Origin: Vreelandella neptunia
GTDB lineage: Bacteria; Pseudomonadota; Gammaproteobacteria; Pseudomonadales; Halomonadaceae
Length of the DNA stretch: 64,000 nucleotides
NCBI RefSeq assembly: GCF_022489065.1
Contig: NZ_JAKVTW010000004.1
Span: forward strand, 186,001-250,000
Direction of reading: 5' to 3'
Shown: positions 1 to 8,974 of the stretch, one piece after another
How positions within the stretch are numbered: position 1 is the first letter of the stretch
How the letters are laid out: every line of letters starts with the position of its first letter
Position numbers and translations under genes: made by a program
Notes under the pieces: generated by a model
What the model saw: the letters and a program-made list of their open reading frames with translations, nothing else
What the model was told of the DNA's origin: nothing
Database searches by the model: none

Positions 1-526
1 GGCGCTGCTGCTGACCACCGGAAAGCTGCCAAGCGGAGCGGTGCAGGCGGTCTTTAACTTCATCCCATAGGGCGGCGGAAGTTAACGCCCACTCAATAAT
101 GTCGTCTCGTTTTCGTTTGGGAAGGCGCTGCTGCAGACGCAGACCGAAGGCAACGTTTTCATAGATCGACATTGGGAAGGGGTTGGGGGTTTGAAACACC
201 ATCCCGACTCGCCGCCGCAGTTCGGTCACGTTCGTTTGCGGGTCGTGAATATCTTGCCCTTCCAGCATGATGTTGCCGCTATGGGTGACTGACTCATTAA
301 GGTCATGCAGTCGGTTAATCGCCCGTAACAGCGTCGACTTACCGCATCCCGACGGGCCAATGAAGGCCGTCACGCGGTGACGCGGGACACTAAGGGTTAA
401 GTCGCGCAACGCCTCTTTCCCCGCATAGGCGAGGCTCAGGTGATCTATGCTCAGGCAGCTGTGCTCTGACGAGAAGTGCGTCACTGGTGCCTGAGAGGTA
501 TTGACTGAATGTGATGACGCTAGCAT
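1..526 (-). CDS. pstB: PstB phosphate ABC transporter ATPase (C-terminus beyond window)
   Basis: Cytoplasmic ATPase that drives high-affinity phosphate import with PstA and PstC. Read leftward from an ATG that overlaps the last codons of pstA by 7 bp. The visible ~175 residues hold a Walker A motif (GPSGCGKST, about residues 57-65) and, right at the window edge, the ABC signature LSGGQQQR preceded by a DEVKDRLH stretch, a combination typical of PstB. Walker B and the H-loop lie outside the window. The N-terminal ~25 residues before the nucleotide-binding domain are Ser/His-rich and look like a short non-conserved leader. It is the last pst gene visible; a phoU gene could follow beyond position 1. 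Confidence 0.93.
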   Translation of the reverse strand, partial: MLASSHSVNTSQAPVTHFSSEHSCLSIDHLSLAYAGKEALRDLTLSVPRHRVTAFIGPSGCGKSTLLRAINRLHDLNESVTHSGNIMLEGQDIHDPQTNVTELRRRVGMVFQTPNPFPMSIYENVAFGLRLQQRLPKRKRDDIIEWALTSAALWDEVKDRLHRSAWQLSGGQQQR

Positions 527-1944
527 TCGTTTCCCCGTTGACGCCTTAGATAATGACGCAGAAATATGGCAGTTAGATTAAGCACCACCACAATTAACAC
601 TAAAAGTAGTGCCGTGGCGTAAACCAGCGGTATGGCAGCCTGCACATCTTCACCGTGAAAGGCGGTATCAAATAAATGATAGCCAAGGTGCATGAACTTG
701 CGCTCTAAATGTAGGTAAGGGAACTCACCATCGATGGGCATTTGGGGCGCCAGTTTGGCAACGCCTACGAGCATCAAAGGCGCCACTTCGCCGGCCGCGC
801 GAGCGACTGCTAAAATAACCCCTGTCAGCATGGCAGGGGCCGCCATGGGCAGTACGATGCGGGTGAGCATCTCCAAGCGGGTAGCACCCAGCGCCACGGC
901 ACCTTCGCGCTGCGCCTCAGGAATGCGTGCCAAGCCCTCTTCGGTGGCGACAATGACTACCGGCAAGGTGAGCAGCGCGAGGGTGAGTGATGCCCATAAA
1001 AGCCCGCCGGTGCCAAAGGTAGGCGAGGGCAGTGTGTCGCTAAAGAACCACTCATCCAGCGAGCCGCCGACACCATAAACAAACACCCCCAAACCAAATA
1101 CGCCATACACAATAGATGGCACGCCCGCCAGGTTGCGCACGCCAATGCGTACTAGCCGTGTTAACCGCCCCTGGTGAGCGATCTCATTGAGGTAAATGGC
1201 GGCCAGAACGCCAAAAGGGGTCACGATCACCGACATTAGAATCACCATCAGCACCGTGCCAAAAATCGCTGGCCAAACGCCACCGTGCGTATTAGCGGCG
1301 CGTGGCCCTTCGCTGAGAAACCGCCAAACCGAATCCCCCCAGGCGTGGGTTTTCTGCCACCATGCCATGGCATTGGGCGTTTGAGCGCTAGCCACATTGG
1401 CAAGCGGTTGGCGCAAGGCTTGACCATTCGCGGTAGTGAGCAGCAGTTGGCTCTCTTGGCGTTGGCTGGCGGGCAGCGCCAGGAGGGTAGTGAGCCGTTG
1501 CCAAGCTGCTTCTCCTTCCCAACGCTGGCCGGCCTGCTCAACGGCCACCAAGCGGCCAATAAAGTCACCCCAGGGGCTGCGCTCTAAGCGAATCAAATCG
1601 TTGGGTTGGGAGCGTTCGACAATGTCGTCAATGGCTACCCAGCGCCAGCGCACGCCATCAATATCTTGGTTGCCGGTAAAGTAGAGACGTTCATCCCCCT
1701 CTTGCTGGGGCAGTGCAACCTCCCGTATGGCTTCGCCTGCAAAGGTTTCGCCCGAGCTAAGCGTGACCTCCTCTAGCGTGGCGGGCCAGAAGTGTCCTAG
1801 GCCGCGCACTAGCAGTAACACCAGCAGAGCACTCAGCATCAGCAGAGAAAGCGCTACGCTAGCCGCGCATAGCCATGGCCATAAGTTGTTCAGCCAGTGA
1901 AAACGAGGGCTACGAGAGACGGTATTGGCTGCGCCTGAGTTCAT
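520..1944 (-). CDS. pstA: PstA phosphate ABC transporter permease, long form
   Basis: Inner-membrane permease of the Pst phosphate importer. At 474 residues it is longer than the ~300-residue enterobacterial PstA. A first membrane span near residues 25-50 is followed by ~170 residues of soluble, probably periplasmic sequence, and the canonical permease core starts near residue 225. This long N-terminal form is common in pseudomonads and relatives. The cytoplasmic EAA loop is visible as [18 protein letters not shown], the contact site for PstB. The start ATG overlaps the end of pstC by 4 bp (ATGA), which implies translational coupling in one pstCAB transcript. Confidence 0.93.
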   Translation of the reverse strand: MNSGAANTVSRSPRFHWLNNLWPWLCAASVALSLLMLSALLVLLLVRGLGHFWPATLEEVTLSSGETFAGEAIREVALPQQEGDERLYFTGNQDIDGVRWRWVAIDDIVERSQPNDLIRLERSPWGDFIGRLVAVEQAGQRWEGEAAWQRLTTLLALPASQRQESQLLLTTANGQALRQPLANVASAQTPNAMAWWQKTHAWGDSVWRFLSEGPRAANTHGGVWPAIFGTVLMVILMSVIVTPFGVLAAIYLNEIAHQGRLTRLVRIGVRNLAGVPSIVYGVFGLGVFVYGVGGSLDEWFFSDTLPSPTFGTGGLLWASLTLALLTLPVVIVATEEGLARIPEAQREGAVALGATRLEMLTRIVLPMAAPAMLTGVILAVARAAGEVAPLMLVGVAKLAPQMPIDGEFPYLHLERKFMHLGYHLFDTAFHGEDVQAAIPLVYATALLLVLIVVVLNLTAIFLRHYLRRQRGNEC

Positions 1945-3059
1945 GACGTGCCCCCCATCTGGCGGTAACGGCGGCGCAAGCGATGGCGAACCACCTCCGC
2001 GAGGGTGTTGACCAGGAAGGTGAAAATAAACAGTACTAGCGCGGCTAAAATCAGCAGATGGTAAGTCTGCCCACCGGGCGACGCTTCAGGCAGCTCAATG
2101 GCGATAGCCGCAGCCATGGAGCGCATGCCCTCAAAGGGGCTGGCGCTAAACAGAGCAGTGTTACCACTGGCCATCAGCACAATCATGGTTTCGCCCACCG
2201 CCCGGCCAGCCCCAATCATGACCGCTGAGAAAATACCTGGGCCCGCTGCCGTTAGGGCGACTTTCCACAGCGCCTGCCAGCGGCTGGCGCCCAGCGCTTG
2301 AGCGCCCTCAATTAAGGTGGAAGGCACGTCGGCCAGCGCATCTTCTGCCAGCGAGTAAATGCTAGGGATAACGGCAAATCCCATGGCAATACCAACAATC
2401 AACGCGTTACGGGTGGCATAATCCATACCAAAGCGCTGGTCGAGCAATTGGCGTAGATCGCCGCCAAACCACTGTTGCTCGATCCACGGGGCTAGCCAAA
2501 GCACTAACGCCACCATTAAAGCGAGCCAGGGCACTAACCAGAGACCGGCCCACGAGAGCGGTAAGCGACGGCGCAGCCGTGATTGAGCCAACTGCCAGAG
2601 TAAACCTGCCAGCCCAGCGCTGAGCGGTAGCCAGAGGATCACGGCCAGCGCGCTGGCTAGGTGGTGCTCTATCCATGGCGCCAGAATGAGCCCGGCGATA
2701 AAACCCACTACAACGCCAGGGATGGCTTCCATCATTTCTAATGCGGGTTTGATGCGCGTGCGTAGGTTTGCTGACATGAACAGAGCGGAGTAGATGGCCG
2801 CCCCTAAGGCAACGGGAATCGCGAAAAGTAGTGCGGCCAGAGCGGCTTTAAGGGTGCCCCAGGCCAGTGGAGAGAGCTTGGCCAGCGCTAAGGTATCGCC
2901 AATTGCCAGCAGTGGGAGAGTTTCCCACACCAAAAAAATGCCGATAGCCAGAATCGCCAACAGCACGCCAATGCCCCCCGCGGTGATTAACCCGGTGGCC
3001 ACGCGATCTTGCAACAGCCGTAGCGGCTGTCGAGAAGAGGTTAACCGAGTTGGGGTCAT
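1941..3059 (-). CDS. pstC: PstC phosphate ABC transporter permease
   Basis: Second inner-membrane permease of the Pst system, 372 residues, hydrophobic through most of its length with six or more predicted spans. The EAA-type loop reads LIEGAQALGASRWQALWKV. It follows the Pho box described upstream and overlaps pstA by 4 bp. The start ATG has only a weak Shine-Dalgarno match. Family membership is clear; the PstC rather than PstA assignment follows from gene order (S-C-A-B) and from the neighbouring gene being the long PstA form. Confidence 0.92.
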   Translation of the reverse strand: MTPTRLTSSRQPLRLLQDRVATGLITAGGIGVLLAILAIGIFLVWETLPLLAIGDTLALAKLSPLAWGTLKAALAALLFAIPVALGAAIYSALFMSANLRTRIKPALEMMEAIPGVVVGFIAGLILAPWIEHHLASALAVILWLPLSAGLAGLLWQLAQSRLRRRLPLSWAGLWLVPWLALMVALVLWLAPWIEQQWFGGDLRQLLDQRFGMDYATRNALIVGIAMGFAVIPSIYSLAEDALADVPSTLIEGAQALGASRWQALWKVALTAAGPGIFSAVMIGAGRAVGETMIVLMASGNTALFSASPFEGMRSMAAAIAIELPEASPGGQTYHLLILAALVLFIFTFLVNTLAEVVRHRLRRRYRQMGGTS

Positions 3060-3183
3060 GTCGCTATCATGGCAAAACCGGCGTGATCACAGTACTGACC
3101 AGTATGTATTGAAAAGGTGTGTAGTGAAGTAATTCGATATTGAAAAAAGTGCATAGAATGACTCCTTACCCTAAGGCACTAAT

Positions 3184-3201
3184 GTGACATTTAGATGACA
3201 A
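3184..3201 (-). promoter_or_regulatory. Pho box (PhoB site) upstream of pstC
   Basis: On the minus strand the sequence reads TTGTCATCTAAATGTCAC, two TGTCA-type heptamers repeated at 11 bp, which matches the PhoB direct-repeat consensus. Ten bases downstream a TAGGGT hexamer could serve as the -10 element, the usual spacing for a Pho promoter with no -35 of its own. The site begins only a few bases after the pstS stop codon, so it would drive pstCAB separately from pstS. Binding by PhoB is inferred from the match. Confidence 0.72.
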
Positions 3202-3205
3202 TGAT

Positions 3206-4180
3206 TTACCACCTTTGCTGTGCGGTAAGGTCACTGGTGGTTAAAGGCACAAAGCCAGACGCGCGAGCAATTTGTTGCCCTTCCTCGGACACAATCAGCG
3301 TGAGCAGCGCTTGTTCAGCGGGCGGTAACGATTCATCTGGGGGTAGGTTTACATAGAGGTAAAGGTAGCGCGACAGCGGATAATCGCCGCTCTGTATCGC
3401 CGCTTCATTCGGCGGTATGGCAACGCCGTCATCGTTGTATAGGCTCAGCGCGTGCACTGCGGGGTTAAGATGGTTAAACCCCGCGTAACCCATCGCATTG
3501 GCAGACTCCCCGACAGCGGCGACCACCGCCGATGAGCCAGGGTGTTCGCTGATATCGTTACGAAAATATCCGTCGCATAACGCCCGCTCTTGAAATAGCC
3601 CGTGGGTACCCGAGGCAAGGTTACGCCCATGCAGCGCAATACTGCCAAATGACCAGTCACGCGTCGCAGGGAGTTGCTCCCAGCGTCGAATCGGGGTTTC
3701 TGCCCCGCAAGCCAGCGAGGTGGAGAAGATGGCATCGACCTGCTGACGGCTAAGTGCGCGCAAGGGGTTATGTCGATGCACGACAACGATAAGCGCATCA
3801 CGGGCGACCTTTAATTCCAACGGCGGGTAGCCGTAGCGCTCAATAAAGTTATCGCGCTCGTCAATGGTCATCGGGCGAGACATAGGACCAAGCCGGGTAG
3901 TGCCTGCCATTAGCGCCGTGGGAGCGCTGGCGGAGCCACCTGCTTGAAACTGCAGCTTTACGTCAGGGTAGCGGGTGGTCAATGTTTCACCCCAGCGCAA
4001 CATCAAGCCTGCCATGGTGTCAGACCCCACGGCGCCCAGGGTGCCACTTATCGGCGGCGTTTGTCCCCAGGCAAGCGGCGTTACCAGCAGTAGGGCCATC
4101 AACAGCCAGTGCATTAACGTGTGCCTTAACGGTATAGGCGCGCCCCGTTGCGTTGAAAGAGTATGCACAGGAGTATTCAA
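3206..4180 (-). CDS. pstS: Periplasmic phosphate-binding protein, PstS family
   Basis: Binds phosphate in the periplasm and delivers it to PstCA. The 324-residue protein has a cleavable signal peptide (hydrophobic MHWLLMALLLVTPLAWG, cleavage near AWG-QT). It continues with GAVGSDTMAGLMLRWGETL and an anion-binding GGSASAPTALMAGTTRLGPMS segment, typical of the PstS-like proteins of pseudomonads and halomonads. The start chosen is TTG at 4180 because an AAGAGGA Shine-Dalgarno sits 8 bases before it. An internal ATG at residue 23 would also give a normal signal peptide. I see no Pho box directly upstream of this gene. Confidence 0.88.
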   Translation of the reverse strand: MNTPVHTLSTQRGAPIPLRHTLMHWLLMALLLVTPLAWGQTPPISGTLGAVGSDTMAGLMLRWGETLTTRYPDVKLQFQAGGSASAPTALMAGTTRLGPMSRPMTIDERDNFIERYGYPPLELKVARDALIVVVHRHNPLRALSRQQVDAIFSTSLACGAETPIRRWEQLPATRDWSFGSIALHGRNLASGTHGLFQERALCDGYFRNDISEHPGSSAVVAAVGESANAMGYAGFNHLNPAVHALSLYNDDGVAIPPNEAAIQSGDYPLSRYLYLYVNLPPDESLPPAEQALLTLIVSEEGQQIARASGFVPLTTSDLTAQQRW

Positions 4181-4298
4181 ACAAGCGTCCTCTTATGGTT
4201 AACTAAATCCATTCTATTGTGTTGCGATGCAGCAACGCGCATTGATAACGTTCCTCTCTGCAACGTTTACAACAATAAACTGACTAAGCGACTAACTC

Positions 4299-4715
4299 AT
4301 GACTCTTCTGGAAACCGATTTGGATGACGTACCCGCCCCTCAAGGGCAACTGACGTTAAAATTACTGGCTTCCCGTCAAGATACCAATCTTTACGGCGAT
4401 ATTCCTGGTGGCTGGTTGGTCAACCAAATGGATCAAGCGGCAGAACTAGCAGCAGGACGCGAAGCGGGTGGGCGAACGGCCACCGTGGCGATTGAAGCCA
4501 TGGACTTTCTAAGCCCGGTGCGTGTTGGCTCAATGGTCAGTGTTTACACCCAGGTACAAGAGATTGGCCATAGCTCAATCAAAATTGATGTGGAAGTTTG
4601 GGTGCGGCCGCCCCACGGGCAGCGAATAGAAGAGCGTCAAAAAGTGACAGAGGCGCGTTTCGTGATGGTGGCGCTAGACGAGAACGGGCGTATTCGGGCG
4701 GTACATAGCGAGTAG
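4299..4715 (+). CDS. yciA: Acyl-CoA thioesterase, YciA type
   Basis: Cytoplasmic hotdog-fold thioesterase that hydrolyses acyl-CoAs to free acid and CoA. At 138 residues it matches the ~132-residue E. coli YciA almost end to end: LKLLASRQDTNLYGDIPGGW includes the conserved GDI-GGWL segment with the catalytic Asp, followed by FLSPVRVGSMVSVYTQV and IDVEVWV. Transcribed divergently from pstS, with a strong terminator immediately downstream. A role in keeping CoA pools balanced is known for the family; no specific substrate can be read from sequence. Confidence 0.9.
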   Translation: MTLLETDLDDVPAPQGQLTLKLLASRQDTNLYGDIPGGWLVNQMDQAAELAAGREAGGRTATVAIEAMDFLSPVRVGSMVSVYTQVQEIGHSSIKIDVEVWVRPPHGQRIEERQKVTEARFVMVALDENGRIRAVHSE

Positions 4716-4743
4716 CTCACTACTCGAGATGAATGCTGCCAAT

Positions 4744-4774
4744 AGCAAAAGGGCGCCGAGTGCGCCCTTTTGCT
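4744..4774. terminator. Bidirectional intrinsic terminator between convergent genes
   Basis: A perfect 13-bp stem (AGCAAAAGGGCGC and its complement) with a 5-base loop CGAGT lies between the 3' ends of yciA and the leftward TRAP binding-protein gene. The A-rich and T-rich arms give a T-run on either strand, so it can terminate both transcripts. Confidence 0.88.
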
Positions 4775-4804
4775 GTATTTGCCGCTTACCGGGTTGGCGA
4801 GCGA

Positions 4805-5899
4805 TTAACCACCCACGTTATCTCGGCTCTTCAAGTAGGCATATTCGCCCACATCGCTGAACGGACGCAGCAGTTTCTGGAACGCAGAGTAAGATTCGTA
4901 CACACGACGAGACTCTTCGTCGTTGTCTACCTGGCGCTGGATGGCTTCCTGTGAAGAGGTGTAAAGCGCCGCCATAACGTCTTCAGGGAAGGTGCGCAGT
5001 TGAACGCCGTGCTCATCGACCAATGATTCCAGTGCCTGGGCATTGCGGAAGGCAAATTCACTGATCATCGCCATGTTAGAGGCGCGAGCAGCTTCACGAA
5101 TCACGTCTTGCAGATCTTCCGGAAGCGCATTCCAGGCATCAAGGTTAACCGTGCCCTCCAGCACCGCCGTGGGCTCGTTCCACACCGAGGTATAGTAGTA
5201 GTCAGCCACTTGGTGCAGACCAAAGGCCAGGTCGTTATACGGGCCTACCCAGTCGGCGGCATCCAACACGCCTGTTTGCAGCGAGGTAAATATCTCTGAA
5301 CCGGCCATGTTCACGGTGCTGACGCCGATGCCGTTCATCGCTTCACCCGCTAAGCCGGGTAGACGCAGCTTCAGCCCCTGCATATCGTCCAGCGAGTTGA
5401 TCTCTTTCTTGAACCAGCCCGCCATCTGCGTGCCGGTATTACCGACAGCGAAGGGCTTCAGGTTGTGGTTGGCGTAGATCTCATCCCACAGCTCCTGACC
5501 GCCACCATGATACAGCCAGGCGTTCATTTCGGTGGTGTTCATGCCGAACGGTACAGCGGTAAAGAACTGCGAGGCAGCGACCTTGCCGCGCCAGTAGTAC
5601 GATGCCGAGTGCCCCATTTCAGCGGTTCCCGCCGCCACGGCGTCGAATACTTCAAGCGCAGGTACAAGTTCGCCCGCACCGTGTACACGAATCTGCATAC
5701 GGCCGTTGGAAAGCTGCTCTACGCGGCGGGCAAAATCATTCGCACCCGTGCCCAGGGCTGGAAAGTTTTTGGGCCACGAGGTGACCATGTCCCAGGTATA
5801 AGTCTCTTGAGCGCGTGCGCTTGAGGTGGTTACAAAAGGGGCAGCAGCGACACCGGCGGCACCTAGGCCAACGGTTTTGAGAAAGTTACGGCGTTGCAT
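4805..5899 (-). CDS. Orphan TRAP transporter substrate-binding protein, TakP-like
   Basis: Periplasmic binding protein of a TRAP transporter, 364 residues, with a twin-arginine leader (MQRRNFLKTVGLGAAG... with an Ala-rich h-region). The body carries the motifs of the 2-oxoacid-binding TakP group: TSWPKNFPALGTGANDFARR, VFDAVAAGTAEMGHSASYYW, VPFGMN, GGGQELWDE, and the conserved R in LKLRLPG. No membrane QM subunits lie next to it; the upstream neighbour is psiE. Either it works with QM proteins encoded elsewhere or it serves as a stand-alone sensor or ligand scavenger. Substrate (a 2-oxo monocarboxylate) is inferred from subfamily resemblance only. Confidence 0.86.
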   Translation of the reverse strand: MQRRNFLKTVGLGAAGVAAAPFVTTSSARAQETYTWDMVTSWPKNFPALGTGANDFARRVEQLSNGRMQIRVHGAGELVPALEVFDAVAAGTAEMGHSASYYWRGKVAASQFFTAVPFGMNTTEMNAWLYHGGGQELWDEIYANHNLKPFAVGNTGTQMAGWFKKEINSLDDMQGLKLRLPGLAGEAMNGIGVSTVNMAGSEIFTSLQTGVLDAADWVGPYNDLAFGLHQVADYYYTSVWNEPTAVLEGTVNLDAWNALPEDLQDVIREAARASNMAMISEFAFRNAQALESLVDEHGVQLRTFPEDVMAALYTSSQEAIQRQVDNDEESRRVYESYSAFQKLLRPFSDVGEYAYLKSRDNVGG

Positions 5900-6005
5900 G
5901 TGAGCAAAACTCCAAAAGTAATCATGCTGTTGTTATAGGGCGCTGAGTGCGCCGTGTCCGCTTGTTAGTATGCTTTATAGCGAATTTAGCTCGCAAGCCT
6001 TCTGA

Positions 6006-6485
6006 TCAATCATCCGCCGCGTCTTTCATACTGTTGCCATGACGTACCAGCCAATAGCAGCCGCCTAATGCCAAGACCGCGGCCGACAGTGCACCAATTT
6101 GCCAAGGATCGATAACTTCCATATCCAGCACCATAAACTTGCGTACCAGCGCCATAATGGCAATCAACACCACTATTTCGACGTGGATAAAACCTTTGCC
6201 ACTGGTCATCGTGCGAACGATAGAGTTATTAAACTCCATGGCAATCAAGACGGTAAGAATCATATCGAAGAGAGCTTGAAATACGCGGTAGTCGAAGGGA
6301 TCGCGGCTTTGAATAAATAACAATTGGATCACATGTATGACCAGATAATACATGGCGACCAACACGGCGCCGCCGATGGCGAGGGTCAGTACCAGTGATA
6401 CTAAGCGTTCAAAGCGCTGGTAGCCGCTCAGCGCATCCCACCCGTTGCACACTTCTGGAAATAGGCGTTTTAAGCGTTGCTTCAT
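6006..6485 (-). CDS. psiE: Phosphate-starvation-inducible PsiE family membrane protein
   Basis: A 159-residue protein with about four membrane spans (near residues 33-55, 70-90, 100-120 and 128-147). It matches the PsiE family, including the FNNSIVRTMTSGKGFIHVEIVVLIAIMALVRKFMVLD core. The biochemical function of the family is unknown; in E. coli psiE belongs to the Pho regulon. Here it begins 31 bp after uvrD on the same strand and has no recognisable Pho box of its own, so it may be co-transcribed with uvrD. Confidence 0.85.
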   Translation of the reverse strand: MKQRLKRLFPEVCNGWDALSGYQRFERLVSLVLTLAIGGAVLVAMYYLVIHVIQLLFIQSRDPFDYRVFQALFDMILTVLIAMEFNNSIVRTMTSGKGFIHVEIVVLIAIMALVRKFMVLDMEVIDPWQIGALSAAVLALGGCYWLVRHGNSMKDAADD

Positions 6486-6516
6486 GATGATCTACCTGCG
6501 GGGTTAAGGTGTGGGC

Positions 6517-8715
6517 TTATAGAGGCGTCAGCTTGGCAAAGCCAAGCACTAGCCATTTGACCCCTTCGCCTTCAAAGCTGACTTGCACCCGTGCGCGGGC
6601 GCCTTCGCCCTCTGCGTTAAGAATAATCCCTTCGCCGAATACCGGGTGCTCAACGCCTTGCCCTACATGGAGGCTGGGTAGGTCGCCGCTGCTCTCGACG
6701 CTTTGCTGGGCAAAGGAAGTGCGCGAGGCGGTGACCGGGCGTGAAATATGCCCCCGCAGGCGGACTTCTTCCAGCAGGTGCGGGGGCAGCTCGCGAAGAA
6801 AGCGCGAGGGGCGTGGAAACACCTCTTTACCGTGCAGGCGGCGGGTTTCGGCGTGTGTGAGGTAGAGCTTCTGCATGGCGCGTGTGACACCCACGTAACA
6901 GAGTCTGCGCTCCTCTTCGAGCCTGCCCGGTTCCTCAATGGACATCTTATGGGGAAACAGCCCCTCTTCAACACCGGCAATAAACACCACGGGGAACTCC
7001 AGGCCTTTGGCGGAGTGCAATGTCATCAGCTGCACGCTATCCTCAAACTCTTCGGCCTCGTGGTCGCCAGCGTTAAGGGCGGCTTCTGAGAGAAACGCTT
7101 CCAGTGCCGCCATGCCTTCGCCCGCCTCAGGTGCTTCAAACACATCGCCTTGAGTAAAGGCGCGGGCGGCGGTGACCAGCTCTTCCAGGTTTTCGACCCG
7201 TGCCTGACCTTTCTCGCCGCGCTCGCTTTTGTGGTGCTCTATCAAGCCGGTATGTACGGTAACGTGATCGATAATCTCGTGCAGCGCCATGCCGGAAGCA
7301 TCGTTATCGAGCTGCTCGATCAGGTTGGCGAAGGTTTGCACCGCATTGGCCGCGCGGCCCTTCAATGTGCCGTCGTTAATCGCATCGTGGAGCGCCTGCC
7401 ACAAGGGAACGCCTTGTTCACGGGCGCGCAGGCGGACAATCTCTACCGTGCGTGTGCCGATACCGCGGGTGGGCACATTGATCACCCGCTCCAGCGAAGC
7501 GTCGTCATCGCGGTTGAGCATCAGCCGCAGGTAGGCCAGGGCATTTTTGATTTCCAGGCGCTCGTAGAAGCGGTGGCCTCCATAAATACGGTAGGGCATG
7601 CCTTGGCGAATCAGCGTCTCTTCCAACAACCGCGACTGGGCGTTGGAGCGGTAGAGAATCGCGATATCGCGGCGGTTAAACCCTTCGTCGACCTTCTCCT
7701 TGATGGTATCGACGATATAGCGGGCTTCCTCCAGGTCGTTAAACCCGGCGTAAATCGAGATCGGCTCGCCTTCGATGCCGTCGGTCCACAGGTTTTTACC
7801 CATCCGCTCGCTGTTGTGGCTGATCAGCGTATTGGCGGCTTCAAGAATCGCGCTGGTGGAGCGATAGTTCTGCTCTAGACGCACGGTATGGGTTTGCGGA
7901 AACTCCTGCTCAAAGCGGCTGATATTCTCCACCTTGGCACCGCGCCAGCCGTAGATCGACTGGTCGTCATCACCGACGGCGGTCATTGGCGTTTTCATGC
8001 CGGTGAGCAGCTTTAGCCAGGCGTATTGCAGGGTATTGGTATCCTGAAACTCATCCACCAGGACGTGACCAAAGCGCTCTTGATAGTGTTTCAGCAGCGC
8101 GGGGTTATCGCGCAGTAGCTCCAGGCTGCGTAGCAGCAGTTCACCGAAATCGACTAGGCCGCCGCGCTCACAGGTGAGCTGGTAGCGCTCGTAGAGCTCG
8201 ACCATCTGACCCATGTAGGCATCGCCATCCACATTGACTTGATGCGGGCGCAGACCCTCCTCTTTGCAACCGGAAATAAAATGCTGCACTTGGCGGGGCG
8301 GGTAGCGTTCGTCGTCGATGGAGTAATCTTTCAGCAGCCGTTTGACCAGACGTAGCTGGTCATCAGAGTCGATGATTTGGAAGTGTTGCGGCAGCTTGGC
8401 ATCCTGCCAGTGGGTGCGCAGCAGGCGGTGGGCTATGGAGTGAAAGGTGCCGACCCAAACATGCCGCATCGAGAGGCTGAGTAGCGCCTCGAGGCGTGTA
8501 CGCATCTCTTTGGAGGCTTTGTTGGTAAAGGTAACCGCTAGCAGCGCGTAGGGAGACAGCCCTTCCGCCTGCATTAGCCAGGCGATGCGATGAACCAGCA
8601 CGCGGGTCTTGCCGGAACCTGCGCCTGCAAGCACCAACAGGTTACCTTGGGGGGCGCTCACTGCTTCGCGCTGGGCGGAGTTGAGCTGATCGAGAATCGC
8701 CGTGACGTCGTCCAT
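6517..8715 (-). CDS. uvrD: DNA helicase II, UvrD
   Basis: Superfamily 1A 3'-5' helicase acting in nucleotide excision repair and methyl-directed mismatch repair. Its 732 residues align with E. coli UvrD (720) throughout. Seen in order: Q-motif with NSAQREAV, Walker A GAGSGKT (about residues 32-38), TFTNKASKEM, Walker B VDEFQDT, GDDDQSIYGWRGA, LEQNYRS, the 2B domain, TLHSAKGLEF, VGVTRA, and a C-terminal Tudor-like domain ending in EGVKWLVLGFAKL. The EGLFPHKMS region supports UvrD rather than Rep. Start ATG at 8715 matches the family N-terminus. Confidence 0.96.
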   Translation of the reverse strand: MDDVTAILDQLNSAQREAVSAPQGNLLVLAGAGSGKTRVLVHRIAWLMQAEGLSPYALLAVTFTNKASKEMRTRLEALLSLSMRHVWVGTFHSIAHRLLRTHWQDAKLPQHFQIIDSDDQLRLVKRLLKDYSIDDERYPPRQVQHFISGCKEEGLRPHQVNVDGDAYMGQMVELYERYQLTCERGGLVDFGELLLRSLELLRDNPALLKHYQERFGHVLVDEFQDTNTLQYAWLKLLTGMKTPMTAVGDDDQSIYGWRGAKVENISRFEQEFPQTHTVRLEQNYRSTSAILEAANTLISHNSERMGKNLWTDGIEGEPISIYAGFNDLEEARYIVDTIKEKVDEGFNRRDIAILYRSNAQSRLLEETLIRQGMPYRIYGGHRFYERLEIKNALAYLRLMLNRDDDASLERVINVPTRGIGTRTVEIVRLRAREQGVPLWQALHDAINDGTLKGRAANAVQTFANLIEQLDNDASGMALHEIIDHVTVHTGLIEHHKSERGEKGQARVENLEELVTAARAFTQGDVFEAPEAGEGMAALEAFLSEAALNAGDHEAEEFEDSVQLMTLHSAKGLEFPVVFIAGVEEGLFPHKMSIEEPGRLEEERRLCYVGVTRAMQKLYLTHAETRRLHGKEVFPRPSRFLRELPPHLLEEVRLRGHISRPVTASRTSFAQQSVESSGDLPSLHVGQGVEHPVFGEGIILNAEGEGARARVQVSFEGEGVKWLVLGFAKLTPL

Positions 8716-8756
8716 AGTAGCCGCTGCCGGATCAAAAAAATAGGCGGCTAGTCTAG

Positions 8757-8778
8757 CACAGCCAGCGAACTGGCTGTG
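8757..8778. other. Hairpin upstream of uvrD
   Basis: Perfect 9-bp stem CACAGCCAG / CTGGCTGTG closed by a CGAA tetraloop. There is no adjacent T-run on either strand (the nearest, on the minus strand, begins about 18 bases downstream), so it is not a standard intrinsic terminator. It lies in the uvrD 5' region, ~42 bp upstream of the start codon, and could affect the leader mRNA or the end of the hexR transcript. Confidence 0.4.
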
Positions 8779-8842
8779 TATACAGGTTTAGTGATTGCAG
8801 TTATTCGCAACTGCTACCTTTAAAAAACTTTCTAACAGGGGA

Positions 8843-8936
8843 CGAGGGCAGGCTGAAGCGAGGGTCTTTTGCCATGGATGGCAAAAGTAGCGCCCAAGGA
8901 CGGGTTTACAGCGCCCTCGCGTAAGCCTGTCCTCGG
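8843..8936. repeat. Palindromic intergenic element, nested inverted repeats
   Basis: About 94 bp of nested dyad symmetry. The outer arms are GAGGGCAGGCT and AGCCTGTCCTC (one mismatch), then GCGAGGG and CCCTCGC after a 3-base mismatch. Inside is a perfect hairpin, CTTTTGCCAT-GG-ATGGCAAAAG, and a second small stem around GCGCCC...GGGTTTACAGCGC. The whole would fold into a branched cruciform or RNA. From memory, GCCATGGATGGC-centred palindromes recur between genes in Halomonas-like and related gammaproteobacterial genomes, so I call it a dispersed REP-like element. No transposase gene accompanies it and only one copy is in the window. Confidence 0.6.
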
Positions 8937-8974
8937 AACCGAGGCTTATAGCTATGGCAGCGCTAAGACGCTAA

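Noticed and set aside
7150..7878. 242-codon open frame on the plus strand inside uvrD
   Set aside because: Lies entirely antisense to a fully conserved UvrD; its translation resembles no family and has the composition expected of a shadow frame.
8757..8778. Intrinsic terminator of hexR
   Set aside because: Good stem but no T-run directly after it on either strand; listed as a hairpin only.
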